Below are positions 9,043 through 17,545 of a stretch of 64,000 nt of DNA, one piece after another (within the stretch, counting starts at the first letter, position 1; every line of letters starts with the position of its first letter). Below the pieces are notes generated by a model. It did not search any database. It was not told where the DNA came from and saw nothing but the letters and a program-made list of their open reading frames with translations. Source of the stretch: Lonepinella koalarum (GTDB lineage: Bacteria > Pseudomonadota > Gammaproteobacteria > Enterobacterales > Pasteurellaceae); assembly GCF_042926695.1 (NCBI RefSeq), contig NZ_CP170642.1:2418001-2482000 (forward strand), in the 5' to 3' direction. A program made the translations under genes and the position numbers.

Positions 9043-9810
9043 ATGTCAGAAGTATTTCATTTAGGTTTAACGAAAGCCATGTTAAAAGGGGCGAAAGTGG
9101 CGATTGTGCCGGGCGATCCTGCTCGTAGTGAGCGTATTGCTAAATTAATGGATAATCCTGAGTTTTTGGCTTCTACCAGAGAGTTTACTTCTTGGTTGGG
9201 TTATGTAGGTGGACAACCTATTGTGGTTTGTTCCACAGGCATTGGTGGACCTTCGGTGTCTATTTGTGTAGAAGAATTGGCTCAATTAGGCGTGCGTACT
9301 TTTTTACGTATTGGCACGACAGGGGCAATTCAACCGCATATTAATGTGGGTGATTTACTGATTACCACAGGTGCGGTGCGTTTAGACGGTGCCAGTGGTC
9401 ATTTTGCACCTTTAGAATATCCTGCGGTAGCTAATTTTGATTGTACCAACGCGCTGTTTGCAGCGGCTAAACACCAAGGTGTGCAGCCCTATGTTGGCAT
9501 TACGGCATCATCTGATACGTTTTACCCCGGACAAGAGCGTTATGATACATTTACCGGAAAAATTTATCGTCATTTCCGTGGCTCATTAGAACAATGGCAG
9601 GAGCTTAACGTGATGAATTTTGAAATGGAATCTGCTACATTGTTCACCATGTGTAGTGCATTGGGATTACGTGCGGGCATGGTTGCTGGGGTGATTGTTA
9701 ATCGTACTCAACAAGAAATTCCGAATGAAGCTACCATTCATAGCACTGAGCAAAAAGCAGTCGCAGTAGGAGTAGAAGCGGCAGGCAAACTAGCATTGGA
9801 TTATGTTTAA
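9043..9810 (+). CDS. udp: Uridine phosphorylase
   Basis: 255 residues, the family length. Catalyses phosphorolysis of uridine to uracil and ribose-1-phosphate in the cytoplasm. Visible motifs are VAIVPGDPARSERIAKLM (phosphate-binding glycine/arginine), RTFLRIGTTGAIQPHINVGD and the ribose-binding NFEMESATLFTMCSALGLRAGM. The start is supported by a strong ribosome site (aaggag) at about 9031. It lies downstream of the Bro-N gene with a 73-bp gap and close to deoC/deoR. In E. coli udp is controlled by CytR/CRP; no obvious CRP site is visible in the short gap here. Confidence 0.97.
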   Translation: MSEVFHLGLTKAMLKGAKVAIVPGDPARSERIAKLMDNPEFLASTREFTSWLGYVGGQPIVVCSTGIGGPSVSICVEELAQLGVRTFLRIGTTGAIQPHINVGDLLITTGAVRLDGASGHFAPLEYPAVANFDCTNALFAAAKHQGVQPYVGITASSDTFYPGQERYDTFTGKIYRHFRGSLEQWQELNVMNFEMESATLFTMCSALGLRAGMVAGVIVNRTQQEIPNEATIHSTEQKAVAVGVEAAGKLALDYV

Positions 9811-9835
9811 TAATCTGATTGCCTAAGAGAGGAAG

Positions 9836-9872
9836 TGCGGTGGAAAATTTTAATATTTCCATCGCAGTTTTG
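9836..9872 (+). terminator. Terminator-like hairpin after udp built on an uptake signal
   Basis: TGCGGTGGAAA (9836-9846) pairs with TTTCCATCGCA (9856-9866) with one mismatch and is followed by GTTTTGTGGG. The left arm contains most of the uptake signal at 9833-9841. It lies between convergent udp and mazG and could stop both. Confidence 0.6.
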
Positions 9873-9876
9873 TGGG

Positions 9877-10674
9877 TTATTTTAAAGATTCTTCTTTCTT
9901 AACTTCATCCCATAATATATCCATTTCTATCAAATTGCTCTGTTCAAAAGTCTTATTCTGTTGCTGTAACTTATTTTCTACGGCACGAAAACGGCGTTCA
10001 AATTTATGGTTGGCTTGGCGCAGGCTTTCTTCAGCATTACATTTTAAATGACGGCTTAAATTAACCGTGGCAAATAATAAATCACCTATTTCTTCTTGGA
10101 TTTTAGTTTGATCTAATTGTGGTTGATTTAGTTCTTGTTTAACTTCCTGCAGTTCTTCTTGTACCTTGTTAAACACATCGTTAATATCCGTCCAATCAAA
10201 ACCAACGTTCGCACATTTCTTCTGTAATTTTTCTGCTCGTAATAAGGCAGGGAAAGCATGGGGAATATGATCTAAAATAGACTGCGGTGCGTTTTGGGAA
10301 ACTTTTTCTTGAGCTTTCATCGCATTCCAATTCGCAAGAGCTTGTTGTTCATTGTGAGCTGATTTATTCCCGAAAACATGGGGGTGACGGCGAATGATTT
10401 TATTTGCCACTTCATCAACCACATCGTCAAAAGTAAATTTGCCATCTTCTTTCGCTAGTTGGCTGAAAAAGATCACTTGTAATAATAGATCGCCGAGTTC
10501 TTCGCGTAGATTAGAGTCATCATTTTTTTCGATAGCATCCACTGTTTCGTAAGTTTCTTCAATTAAACAGGGAATCATAGAATGGTAATTTTGTTTGAGA
10601 TCCCATGGACAACCACCATCGGGATCTCTTAATTTTGCAATAAGTTGTATAAAGTCGTGAATTGAATGTCGCAT
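9877..10674 (-). CDS. mazG: MazG, nucleoside triphosphate pyrophosphohydrolase
   Basis: 265 residues from the ATG at 10674, which has the ribosome site aaggaa 8 nt upstream; a longer reading frame starting at 10740 lacks such support. Two MazG repeats are visible, beginning with LRDPDGGCPWDLKQNYHSM. The Mg-binding E-x-x-E/E-x-x-D pattern appears as LIEETYETVDAI and LREELGDLLLQVIF in the first repeat, and as VQEELQEVKQEL and IQEEIGDLLFATVNL in the second. The enzyme hydrolyses NTPs to NMPs and pyrophosphate and can clear aberrant nucleotides; in E. coli it also lowers ppGpp. It is divergent from the stress gene, with a CRP site between them. Confidence 0.95.
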   Translation of the reverse strand: MRHSIHDFIQLIAKLRDPDGGCPWDLKQNYHSMIPCLIEETYETVDAIEKNDDSNLREELGDLLLQVIFFSQLAKEDGKFTFDDVVDEVANKIIRRHPHVFGNKSAHNEQQALANWNAMKAQEKVSQNAPQSILDHIPHAFPALLRAEKLQKKCANVGFDWTDINDVFNKVQEELQEVKQELNQPQLDQTKIQEEIGDLLFATVNLSRHLKCNAEESLRQANHKFERRFRAVENKLQQQNKTFEQSNLIEMDILWDEVKKEESLK

Positions 10675-10740
10675 CGTGTTTTTCCTTAGTGGTGTTATTT
10701 TTAGCATCATCATAATAATAAATTTTTTATCTTTTTTCAA

Positions 10741-10762
10741 AAATGTGATCTAGTACACATTT
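10741..10762. promoter_or_regulatory. Near-perfect CRP site between mazG and the universal stress gene
   Basis: AAATGTGATCTAGT followed by ACACATTT agrees with the idealised 22-bp CRP consensus at 20 positions; the only differences are in the right half (TACACA for ATCACA). The centre is about 79 bp before the stress-gene ATG and 77 bp before the mazG ATG, so it could act on either or both. Confidence 0.75.
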
Positions 10763-10830
10763 TTTATAGAATATCGGTGTTAATATACCAATAAACAATA
10801 AGTTCAACCTGAGAAATTAAGGAGCATATT

Positions 10831-11256
10831 ATGTATAAACATATTTTAGTTGCCGTTGATCTTTCTGATGAAAGCCCAAAATTATTAAAAAAGGCAGCCT
10901 CTATTGCAGAACGGCACAATGCTAAACTGTCCATTATCCATGTTGATGTCAATTTCTCTGATCTTTATACCGGCTTAATTGATATTAATATGTCATCCAT
11001 GCAAGATCGTATTTCCACTGAAACGCAACAAGCTTTGTTACAATTGGCTGAACAAGCCGGCTATCCAATTGGTGAAAAACTCAGTGGCAGTGGTGATTTA
11101 GGTCAAGTGCTTGCTGATGCTATTGAACAGTATGATGTAGATCTCTTGGTCACTGGTCATCACCAAGATTTCTGGAGTAAGTTGATGTCTTCTACTCGTC
11201 AGTTGATGAATATCGTGACCATTGATATGTTGGTGGTACCATTAAAAGAAGAATAA
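10831..11256 (+). CDS. uspA: Universal stress protein, UspA type
   Basis: 141 residues, single Usp domain. It begins MYKHILVAVDLSDESPKLL (the typical first beta strand and Asp) and ends with the nucleotide-binding region DLLVTGHHQDFWSKLMSSTRQLMN. The closest match in my memory is E. coli UspA and its Pasteurellaceae orthologue. A soluble cytoplasmic stress-response protein. The start has a strong ribosome site (aaggag). Expression is probably CRP-dependent given the site at 10741-10762. Confidence 0.93.
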   Translation: MYKHILVAVDLSDESPKLLKKAASIAERHNAKLSIIHVDVNFSDLYTGLIDINMSSMQDRISTETQQALLQLAEQAGYPIGEKLSGSGDLGQVLADAIEQYDVDLLVTGHHQDFWSKLMSSTRQLMNIVTIDMLVVPLKEE

Positions 11257-11278
11257 TCAAGAATAACTAATTGAAAAA

Positions 11279-11311
11279 CACCGTGTTTTTAAAAAAGTAC
11301 GGTGCTTTTTT
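11279..11311. terminator. Rho-independent terminator between uspA and ruvX
   Basis: CACCGT (11279-11284) pairs with ACGGTG (11299-11304), followed by a T run (11306-11311); the loop is A/T-rich. The right arm contains AAGTACGGT, a one-base variant of the uptake signal. Lying between convergent genes, it could act for both. Confidence 0.7.
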
Positions 11312-11738
11312 ATTCTTTCGAGTGTAATTCAAACCAACTTTCTAAAATTAAACAAGCCGAAATACCATCCACTTTGCCTTTATCCAAAGCTCTAAAACCG
11401 CCACGTTGAAAAATTTCTGCTCTCGCATCCACGGTGGTAAGGCGTTCATCTTGCAATTCCACAGGTAAACCAAAACGCCCGTGTAAACGGTTGGCAAATT
11501 TTTTGGCTCGTAAGGTGAGAGCCTGTTCGGTGCCATCCATATTGAGTGGCAACCCGACCACAAGGCGATCGGGTTGCCATTCTTTGAGTAATTTCTCAAT
11601 AGCGTCCCAATTTGGAATACCATCTTGTGCTTTAAAGGCGGTCAAGGCTTGTGCCGTGCCAGTAATAGATTGTCCCACCGCACAACCGATACTTTTGGTG
11701 CCAAAATCAAAGGCGAGAACGGTGATCCCCATTAACAA
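11310..11738 (-). CDS. ruvX: RuvX/YqgF, putative pre-16S rRNA nuclease
   Basis: 142 residues from the first ATG; an ATG at 11732 gives 140 residues starting MGITVLAFDFGTKSIG and fits the family better. The RNase H-like fold is shown by LAFDFGTKSIGCAVG (catalytic Asp), RLVVGLPLNMDGTE and LQDERLTTVDA. Known E. coli role: processing of the 16S rRNA 5' end; earlier annotated as a Holliday junction resolvase. It overlaps the end of yqgE, so the two are translationally coupled, as in many gammaproteobacteria. Confidence 0.94.
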   Translation of the reverse strand: MLMGITVLAFDFGTKSIGCAVGQSITGTAQALTAFKAQDGIPNWDAIEKLLKEWQPDRLVVGLPLNMDGTEQALTLRAKKFANRLHGRFGLPVELQDERLTTVDARAEIFQRGGFRALDKGKVDGISACLILESWFELHSKE

Positions 11739-12289
11739 TATCCTGCCTTACCACTTAAATTATGGCTATCAATCCCCAATAATTTTAGCGATTCTGTCCA
11801 ACGATCTTGATAAGCTACATCAAAAATAATCCGCTCATCTGCTGGCATCACTAACCACATATTTTGAGCGATTTCTTGCTCTAACTGACCATTCACCCAG
11901 CTGGCACAACCTAAGCCAACCAAATATTTTTCAGGGGCATTTGGTGTACCGAAAGTATCAATTACATCGGCAGAGGTAGTAAGCTGTAAACGGTCACTAA
12001 TTTTATAACTATGTAGAAAAGATTGTGCTGTTGGGGTGTGTAAAATAAAACCACGCTCAATACTAACAGGTCCACCAGCCACCACATAATCCTGTGGATA
12101 AACTTTGTCATCAGACATCATAAAACGCAATTTTGCCACCATTTCGGTAAGGCTTAAATCTGTTGGTTGATTTAAGACTAATCCCATGGCACCTTTGTCA
12201 TTATGTTCACACATAAAAATCACCGCACGATGAAAATAATCATCGTCCATGGTAGGCATTGCGATTAATAAGTGATTTTGCAAATTCAT
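11732..12289 (-). CDS. yqgE: YqgE/AlgH family protein (DUF179)
   Basis: 185 residues. Opens with LQNHLLIAMPTMDDDYFHRAVIFMCEHNDKG in pieces typical of this family, with GAMGLVLNQPTDL and a central GGPV motif (VVAGGPVSIERGFILH). The molecular function is not established for the family; AlgH was first linked to alginate regulation in Pseudomonas. The adjacency with ruvX is widely conserved. Its start overlaps the stop of the upstream phosphatase gene by four bases. Confidence 0.93.
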   Translation of the reverse strand: MNLQNHLLIAMPTMDDDYFHRAVIFMCEHNDKGAMGLVLNQPTDLSLTEMVAKLRFMMSDDKVYPQDYVVAGGPVSIERGFILHTPTAQSFLHSYKISDRLQLTTSADVIDTFGTPNAPEKYLVGLGCASWVNGQLEQEIAQNMWLVMPADERIIFDVAYQDRWTESLKLLGIDSHNLSGKAGYC

Positions 12290-12759
12290 GGTAATTTATG
12301 TTCTCGTTTGATTTTAATTAATAGGGCATTGCAACATTGCTCAAGTAATTGATAGGTTTCATCAAAACGTCCAGTGTACCAAGGATCAGGAATATGATCA
12401 TAAGCTAAATCAGGACAAAGGCTGGCGATAGCAAAAATATTTTGTTGTTTGCCAAATAAGCGGTGTAAATCGTATAAATTATGGTTATCCATGGCGATGA
12501 TATAATCAAAATTCTCTCGATCTTTTAACCGCACTTTGCGGCTAACAAAATCATGACTTTTAATCTTTAAGCGATCTAATACATCGGCGGTTCCACAGTG
12601 CATATCATCACCATCATTTTCGCCTGATGTGCCAGCACTATCCGTTTCAATAAAATCCGATAAACCTGCTTTTTGAATTTTATCTCGCATTAAATATTCA
12701 GCCATAGGGGAACGGCAAATATTGCCAAGACATACAAAGAGAATTTTGATTTTTTGCAT
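12286..12759 (-). CDS. Low-molecular-weight protein tyrosine phosphatase
   Basis: 157 residues. The P-loop C-x5-R is at the N-terminus (LFVCLGNICRSPMAE, Cys10 and Arg16), and the general-acid aspartate lies in HIPDPWYTGRFDE, so the catalytic set is complete. These soluble phosphatases may act on tyrosine-phosphorylated proteins or, in capsule loci, on Wzc-like kinases; no capsule genes or kinase are near here, so a housekeeping role is more likely. It overlaps yqgE by four bases, giving an operon phosphatase-yqgE-ruvX. An uptake signal is in frame at 12538. Confidence 0.93.
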   Translation of the reverse strand: MQKIKILFVCLGNICRSPMAEYLMRDKIQKAGLSDFIETDSAGTSGENDGDDMHCGTADVLDRLKIKSHDFVSRKVRLKDRENFDYIIAMDNHNLYDLHRLFGKQQNIFAIASLCPDLAYDHIPDPWYTGRFDETYQLLEQCCNALLIKIKREHKLP

Positions 12760-12793
12760 ATTTTCTTATGTTTTTGTTAATTAAGTTATAGGG

Positions 12794-13609
12794 TTAATTT
12801 GGGGATTGCTCGCAAATTTTCAATGTGGCTTTAATTAATTCCAACGCAATCGTCCCTTGTGGGGGTAATTCAGGCATGGGTTCATTATATTTGAACCATC
12901 TGGCATCCACAATTTCGGCTTCTTGCAACTGAATTTCGCCACTGTCATAATCTGCTAAAAAGCCGACCATTTGGGAATTGGGAAACGCCCAAGGTTGGCT
13001 ACCAACATAACGGATATTTTTCACTTTAATCCCTGTTTCTTCAAACACTTCACGCTCTACGGTTTGCTCAAAGGTTTCGCCTACTTCCACAAAACCTGCC
13101 AGCGTGGTATATAATCCAGCACTCCCATCGCTACGGATATGGCGTTGATGGCATGCCAGTAAAATCTCGTCATGACGGCGAACGGCAACAATAATAGACG
13201 GACAAATCACGGGATAGGCTCGATAATGACAAGCAGCATTTTGGCACTGCACCGCCCATTCATCGCAAGTGACTGCGGTTTTTTCACCGCACTTTCCGCA
13301 AAATTGATGGGTTTTAAAGAAATGATTGAGTTCAATGCCACGATTGAGCAAATAAAATTGTGTTTTAGGTAAACTTAATAAAGCACGTAAAGTTGTCCAT
13401 TCTCGTTGTTCATTTGCCGTGTTTTTATTGGTCGTTTCTTCTTGCACCAAATACAGTGGTGCATTATGCCATTCGCCAATTTGGGTGGCTTGCTTACCGA
13501 TTAAACCTAATTGTTCCGCACTGCCAAAAGGCAAATCATTGTTAGGGAAATAAATTTGTTGGGCTTGGTGAATTAACCAGTAGCCCGTTTCATTGCTGAT
13601 CATTTTCAT
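12794..13609 (-). CDS. nudC: NudC, NAD(H) pyrophosphatase / NAD-RNA decapping Nudix hydrolase
   Basis: 271 residues. Four zinc-binding cysteines are visible in HQFCGKCGEKTAVTC and VQCQNAACHYRAYP. The Nudix box GFVEVGETFEQTVEREVFEE follows, and then the NudC hallmark SQPWAFPNSQMVGF. Cleaves NADH to NMNH and AMP and removes NAD caps from RNA. The ATG at 13609 overlaps the polA stop by one base (TAATG), implying translational coupling; an internal ATG at 13603 is also possible. Its presence fits with the nadR and pnuC salvage genes elsewhere in the window. Confidence 0.95.
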   Translation of the reverse strand: MKMISNETGYWLIHQAQQIYFPNNDLPFGSAEQLGLIGKQATQIGEWHNAPLYLVQEETTNKNTANEQREWTTLRALLSLPKTQFYLLNRGIELNHFFKTHQFCGKCGEKTAVTCDEWAVQCQNAACHYRAYPVICPSIIVAVRRHDEILLACHQRHIRSDGSAGLYTTLAGFVEVGETFEQTVEREVFEETGIKVKNIRYVGSQPWAFPNSQMVGFLADYDSGEIQLQEAEIVDARWFKYNEPMPELPPQGTIALELIKATLKICEQSPN

Positions 13610-16491
13610 TAGTGTGCTTCGTCCCAGTTATTGCCTACACCCACATCCACGATTAATGGCACGCTTAATTGAGCCGCATTTTCCATTTCGGTTTTAATCA
13701 GTTGGCTAAATTCTTCGATTTTTTCCGACCGCACTTCAAATACCAATTCATCGTGAACTTGCATAATCATCACAATATCTGGATTATTTTGAATTTTGTT
13801 ATCTAAGGTAATCATGGCTTTTTTAATAATATCCGCCGCCGTCCCTTGCATTGGTGCATTAATTGCCACACGCTCCGCCCCTTTTCTTCGCATGGTGTTG
13901 CTGGAATGAATGTCAGGCAAATATAAACGGCGACCGAATAGGGTTTCCACATAGCCTTGAGCTTTTGCCTTGGCTTGAATGTCCGTCATAAAGGTTTGTA
14001 CATTTGGATAGCGTTGGAAATACAAATCAATATATTTTTGTGCTTCACCCCGAGCAATACCGAGCTGACGAGCAAGACCAAAGGCTGACATGCCATAAAT
14101 CAAACCAAAGTTAATCGCTTTGGCACTACGCCGTTGTTCACTGCTGACATCGTCTAGTGGCAAGCCAAAAATTTCCGCTGCGGTGGCACGGTGAATATCC
14201 TTGCCTTGTTGGAAAGCATTAGTTAAACCTTGATCGCCTGATAAATGTGCCATAATGCGTAATTCAATTTGTGAATAATCCGCTGCCACGATTTTAAAGC
14301 CCTCTCTGGCAATAAAGGCTTGGCGAATTTTACGCCCTTCTTCATTGCGAATAGGAATATTCTGTAAATTGGGATCGCTGGATGAAAGCCGTCCAGTACT
14401 GGTTACTGCCTGATGATAGGATGTATGTACTCGCCCTGTTTTCGGATTAATCATCAAAGGTAATTTATCGGTGTAAGTGGATTTTAACTTGGCTAAACCA
14501 CGATGTTCAATCAGCAATTTTGGCACAATATGCCCTTGTTGAGCCAATTCATCTAACACTTCTTCATTGGTAGATGGCGAGCCTTTCGGGGTTTTGGCAA
14601 TGACTGGCAAAGCGAGCTTTTCAAACAGAATTTCTTGTAATTGCTTGGTGGATGCCAAATTAAAGGTTTCGCCTGCTTCTTGATGCACCTGTTGTTCTAG
14701 CTCATTCAATCGCACGCTAATTTCCGCAGATTGTGTTGCCAACGCTTGCTTATCAATTAACACACCGTGCCGTTCAATGCGAGAAAGTACCGTGACTAAC
14801 GGCAATTCAATTTGTTCAAATAACGTAATCAGCTCAGGTGTCGCCTGTAATTCTTGCCATAAGGTTTGATGTAATTTCATGGTCACATCGGCATCTTCTG
14901 CCGCATATTCGGCGGCTTTATCTAACTCAATCTGATCAAAGGTGAGTTGGTTTTTGCCTTTGCCCGCTAAGGTTTCAAACGCAATGGTTTGATGTCCGAG
15001 ATAACGTTCGGCTAAATCGTCCATATTATGTCGCCCTGTACTGTTTAACACATAGCTTTCTAACATGGTATCAAATTGCACCCCTTGCACGACAATGCCA
15101 TGGTTAGCAAAAATCGTTAAATCATATTTAATATTTTGTCCGATTTTTTTGATGTTAGCGTTCTCTAACAAAGGTTTTAATTGGCTTAAACAATATTGTT
15201 TATCTAATTGATTTTCAATTAATTTCCATTGCATTTCTGGGCTTTCGGCATCGGCGAATAAATCCCCTTGTCCGTTATCATGATGTACCGCCATTGGCTT
15301 ACAATGCCCTAAGGGAATATAACAGGCTTTGCCATTTTCTAATCCAAAGGAAATACCAACTAATTCCGCTTGCATGGCATCAAGGGCGTTAGTTTCGGTA
15401 TCCACCGCCACTAATTTGGCTTGCTCAATTTGTTTAATCCACTGATTTAACTGTGTTTCTGTCGTGATCGTTTGATATAAAGTGCGGTCAATTTTTACCG
15501 AATTTTTCACCGCACTTTGCTCAATTTTTTCTTCTTTGGCAATATTAGCTGTCGCCTGATAAGGATTAATCTTTACTGTTTGCTCTGTTGGATTCGTCAC
15601 GGAACTTTCGCCGTTCAATACTTCATTTAACCAACGTTTAAATTCATATCGCCCAAAATATTCGGCAAGCTGATCGTTATTCGCTGTACCGATTTGGAGT
15701 TGATCATGGCTCACTTCTAACGGGACATCGGTTTTAATGGTGGCTAACACATAGGACAAATCCGCATCTGCCTTGGAGACTAACAATTTTTCGCCTAATT
15801 TTTTCGCACCACGAATCGGCAAATCGGCAACTTTATCGAGATTAGCATAAATTTCCGTCATTGACCCAATCCCTTGTAACAAGCCCAATGCGGTTTTTTC
15901 ACCCACGCCAGCAACACCGGGAATATTATCCGAGCTATCGCCCATTAACGCCAAATAATCAATAATCAATTCAGGTGGAATGCCATATTTTTCTATCACA
16001 CCAGCACGATCTAACAGACTATTATTCATGGTATTAATCAGCATAATATGCTGATTAACCAGCTGTGCCATATCCTTATCGCCGGTAGAAATGAGCACAT
16101 TTTTCCCCACACTTGCCGCCTGCATGGCAAGCGTACCGATCACATCATCAGCTTCCACGCCTTCAATGGATAATAACGGAATGCCTAATGCCCGAATCAT
16201 CTGATGTAACGGTTCAATCTGCGACCGCAATTCATCAGGCATCGGTGGGCGATGGGATTTATATTGCTCAAACAGTTCATCACGAAAGGTTTTGCCCTTA
16301 GCATCAAACACCACCGCAATATGGCTCGGTTGTACTTGCGAAATTAGGCTTTTGATCATATTCAGCACGCCATACATTGCCCCAGTCGGTTCACCTTGCG
16401 AATTGGTTAAGGGGGGAAAGGCATGAAAGGCACGATATAAATAAGACGAACCGTCCACTAGGACGAGGGGATTTGGGGCAATTTGGGTCAT
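13609..16491 (-). CDS. polA: DNA polymerase I
   Basis: 960 residues with all three domains. The 5'-3' exonuclease (1-290) carries VLVDGSSYLYRAFHA and GVEADDVIGTLA. The 3'-5' exonuclease (about 350-545) keeps the catalytic AVDTETNALDAM pair, so proofreading is expected. In the polymerase domain motif A is VAADYSQIELRIMAHLSGD, motif B includes RRSAKAINFGLIYGMSAFG and motif C is QVHDELVFEV. Acts in Okazaki fragment maturation and repair. A somewhat longer linker near residues 300-345 (about 30 residues beyond what I recall for related enzymes) contains two opposed uptake signals in frame (15480 and 15509), which probably explains its low-complexity sequence. Confidence 0.98.
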   Translation of the reverse strand: MTQIAPNPLVLVDGSSYLYRAFHAFPPLTNSQGEPTGAMYGVLNMIKSLISQVQPSHIAVVFDAKGKTFRDELFEQYKSHRPPMPDELRSQIEPLHQMIRALGIPLLSIEGVEADDVIGTLAMQAASVGKNVLISTGDKDMAQLVNQHIMLINTMNNSLLDRAGVIEKYGIPPELIIDYLALMGDSSDNIPGVAGVGEKTALGLLQGIGSMTEIYANLDKVADLPIRGAKKLGEKLLVSKADADLSYVLATIKTDVPLEVSHDQLQIGTANNDQLAEYFGRYEFKRWLNEVLNGESSVTNPTEQTVKINPYQATANIAKEEKIEQSAVKNSVKIDRTLYQTITTETQLNQWIKQIEQAKLVAVDTETNALDAMQAELVGISFGLENGKACYIPLGHCKPMAVHHDNGQGDLFADAESPEMQWKLIENQLDKQYCLSQLKPLLENANIKKIGQNIKYDLTIFANHGIVVQGVQFDTMLESYVLNSTGRHNMDDLAERYLGHQTIAFETLAGKGKNQLTFDQIELDKAAEYAAEDADVTMKLHQTLWQELQATPELITLFEQIELPLVTVLSRIERHGVLIDKQALATQSAEISVRLNELEQQVHQEAGETFNLASTKQLQEILFEKLALPVIAKTPKGSPSTNEEVLDELAQQGHIVPKLLIEHRGLAKLKSTYTDKLPLMINPKTGRVHTSYHQAVTSTGRLSSSDPNLQNIPIRNEEGRKIRQAFIAREGFKIVAADYSQIELRIMAHLSGDQGLTNAFQQGKDIHRATAAEIFGLPLDDVSSEQRRSAKAINFGLIYGMSAFGLARQLGIARGEAQKYIDLYFQRYPNVQTFMTDIQAKAKAQGYVETLFGRRLYLPDIHSSNTMRRKGAERVAINAPMQGTAADIIKKAMITLDNKIQNNPDIVMIMQVHDELVFEVRSEKIEEFSQLIKTEMENAAQLSVPLIVDVGVGNNWDEAH

Positions 16492-16544
16492 AACATCTCT
16501 CGAATTTGGGCTAATTTTTATTTATTATAGCCTAATTCAAGAGA

Positions 16545-16585
16545 AAAGTGCGGTGAAAAAGTGAAAGGTTTTCCCACCGCACTTT
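16545..16585. terminator. Paired inverted uptake signals forming a stem-loop
   Basis: AAAGTGCGGTG (16545-16555) and CACCGCACTTT (16575-16585) are perfect 11-bp complements around a 19-nt loop. Closely spaced inverted uptake signals acting as terminators are known in Haemophilus. Here the pair lies upstream of polA and downstream of rluA (both minus strand), so it could terminate rluA transcription. Confidence 0.75.
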
Positions 16586-16774
16586 AGCAGACTAAATCTA
16601 AAGTTTAGGCTTGCTCACCATAATCTCAATTACCTGACGGTCAGTATATTGCATACTGCGTGATGCAATGTTACACAGATTATCAATAGAATGTTCAATA
16701 ATACTTTCATGGCACAGCTACACATAAGGCGGGAAGATTTGCCCCATCTAAAAATAAGATTTAGCTATTAACGA
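16586..16774 (-). pseudogene. Possible 3' remnant of a gene
   Basis: Between the uptake-signal hairpin and rluA, the minus strand reads a short stretch ending with HESIIEHSIDNLCNIASRS then MQYTDRQVIEIMVSKPKL and a TAG stop, preceded in the same frame by MGQIFPPYV and an in-frame TAG. The composition looks protein-like, but I do not recognise the family and no start with a ribosome site is seen. Either decayed coding sequence or chance. Confidence 0.3.
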
Positions 16775-17434
16775 TTAAAATTCAGCAGTACGGCTGAACG
16801 TCATTTTTTCCTTGGTTATTGGGTGATGAATGGTCAAACTTTCCGCATGCAAACACAATCTTGGTGACATGGCTTTGGCTTGTGGTGGCGAATAAAATTT
16901 ATCGCCTAGAATCGGATGCCCTAACGCCAGCATGTGTAAACGTAATTGATGGGAACGCCCCGTAATTGGAGTAAGTTTTACTCTTGTGCTGTTATTCGGC
17001 AAACGTTCTAACACCTCAAATTCCGTCACGGCACGTTTGCCGTACACAAAATCAATCCGTTGACGTGGGCGGTTTTCCCAGTCACAAATTAACGGCAAAT
17101 TCACGCTGCCACGTTCGGCTTTAATGTGTCCCCACACTAAGGCTTGATAATGCTTTTCCGTTTCTCGTTCACGAAATTGACGTTTGAGTTCGCTGTCGGC
17201 AGCTTTGCTCATGGCAAACAGCAAAATCCCGCTGGTCGCCATATCAAGGCGATGTGCAGGTTCACAAAAGCCGTATTTATCTTTAATACGACTCATAGCA
17301 CTGTCACGATATTGCGGTTGATTGCCCGGCACAGAAAGTAAACCACTAGGTTTGTTGACCACCATAATATGATTATCATGGTAAACAATATCAAGCCAAG
17401 GTTCAGTCGGGGGATTGTAGTCAATTAACGCCAT
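16775..17434 (-). CDS. rluA: RluA, dual-specificity 23S rRNA/tRNA pseudouridine synthase
   Basis: 219 residues, the short RluA form without an S4 domain. The catalytic aspartate is in EPAHRLDMATSGILLFA. Other family segments are DIVYHDNHIMVVNKPSGLLSV in part and TPITGRSHQLRLHMLALGHP. E. coli RluA modifies U746 of 23S rRNA and U32 of some tRNAs. It is next to rapA in some enterobacteria; here the thi-type importer lies between them. Separate unit, divergent from the importer genes. Confidence 0.93.
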   Translation of the reverse strand: MALIDYNPPTEPWLDIVYHDNHIMVVNKPSGLLSVPGNQPQYRDSAMSRIKDKYGFCEPAHRLDMATSGILLFAMSKAADSELKRQFRERETEKHYQALVWGHIKAERGSVNLPLICDWENRPRQRIDFVYGKRAVTEFEVLERLPNNSTRVKLTPITGRSHQLRLHMLALGHPILGDKFYSPPQAKAMSPRLCLHAESLTIHHPITKEKMTFSRTAEF

Positions 17435-17545
17435 AATGTTTCAGTTTTTAGGTAAAAGTGCGGTGCATTTTAGCATGATTTTAGTTTTGATTTTAGTAAA
17501 TCGTTATATTATGATAATGATACTTGTTTATAGTGTGTGATAAAT

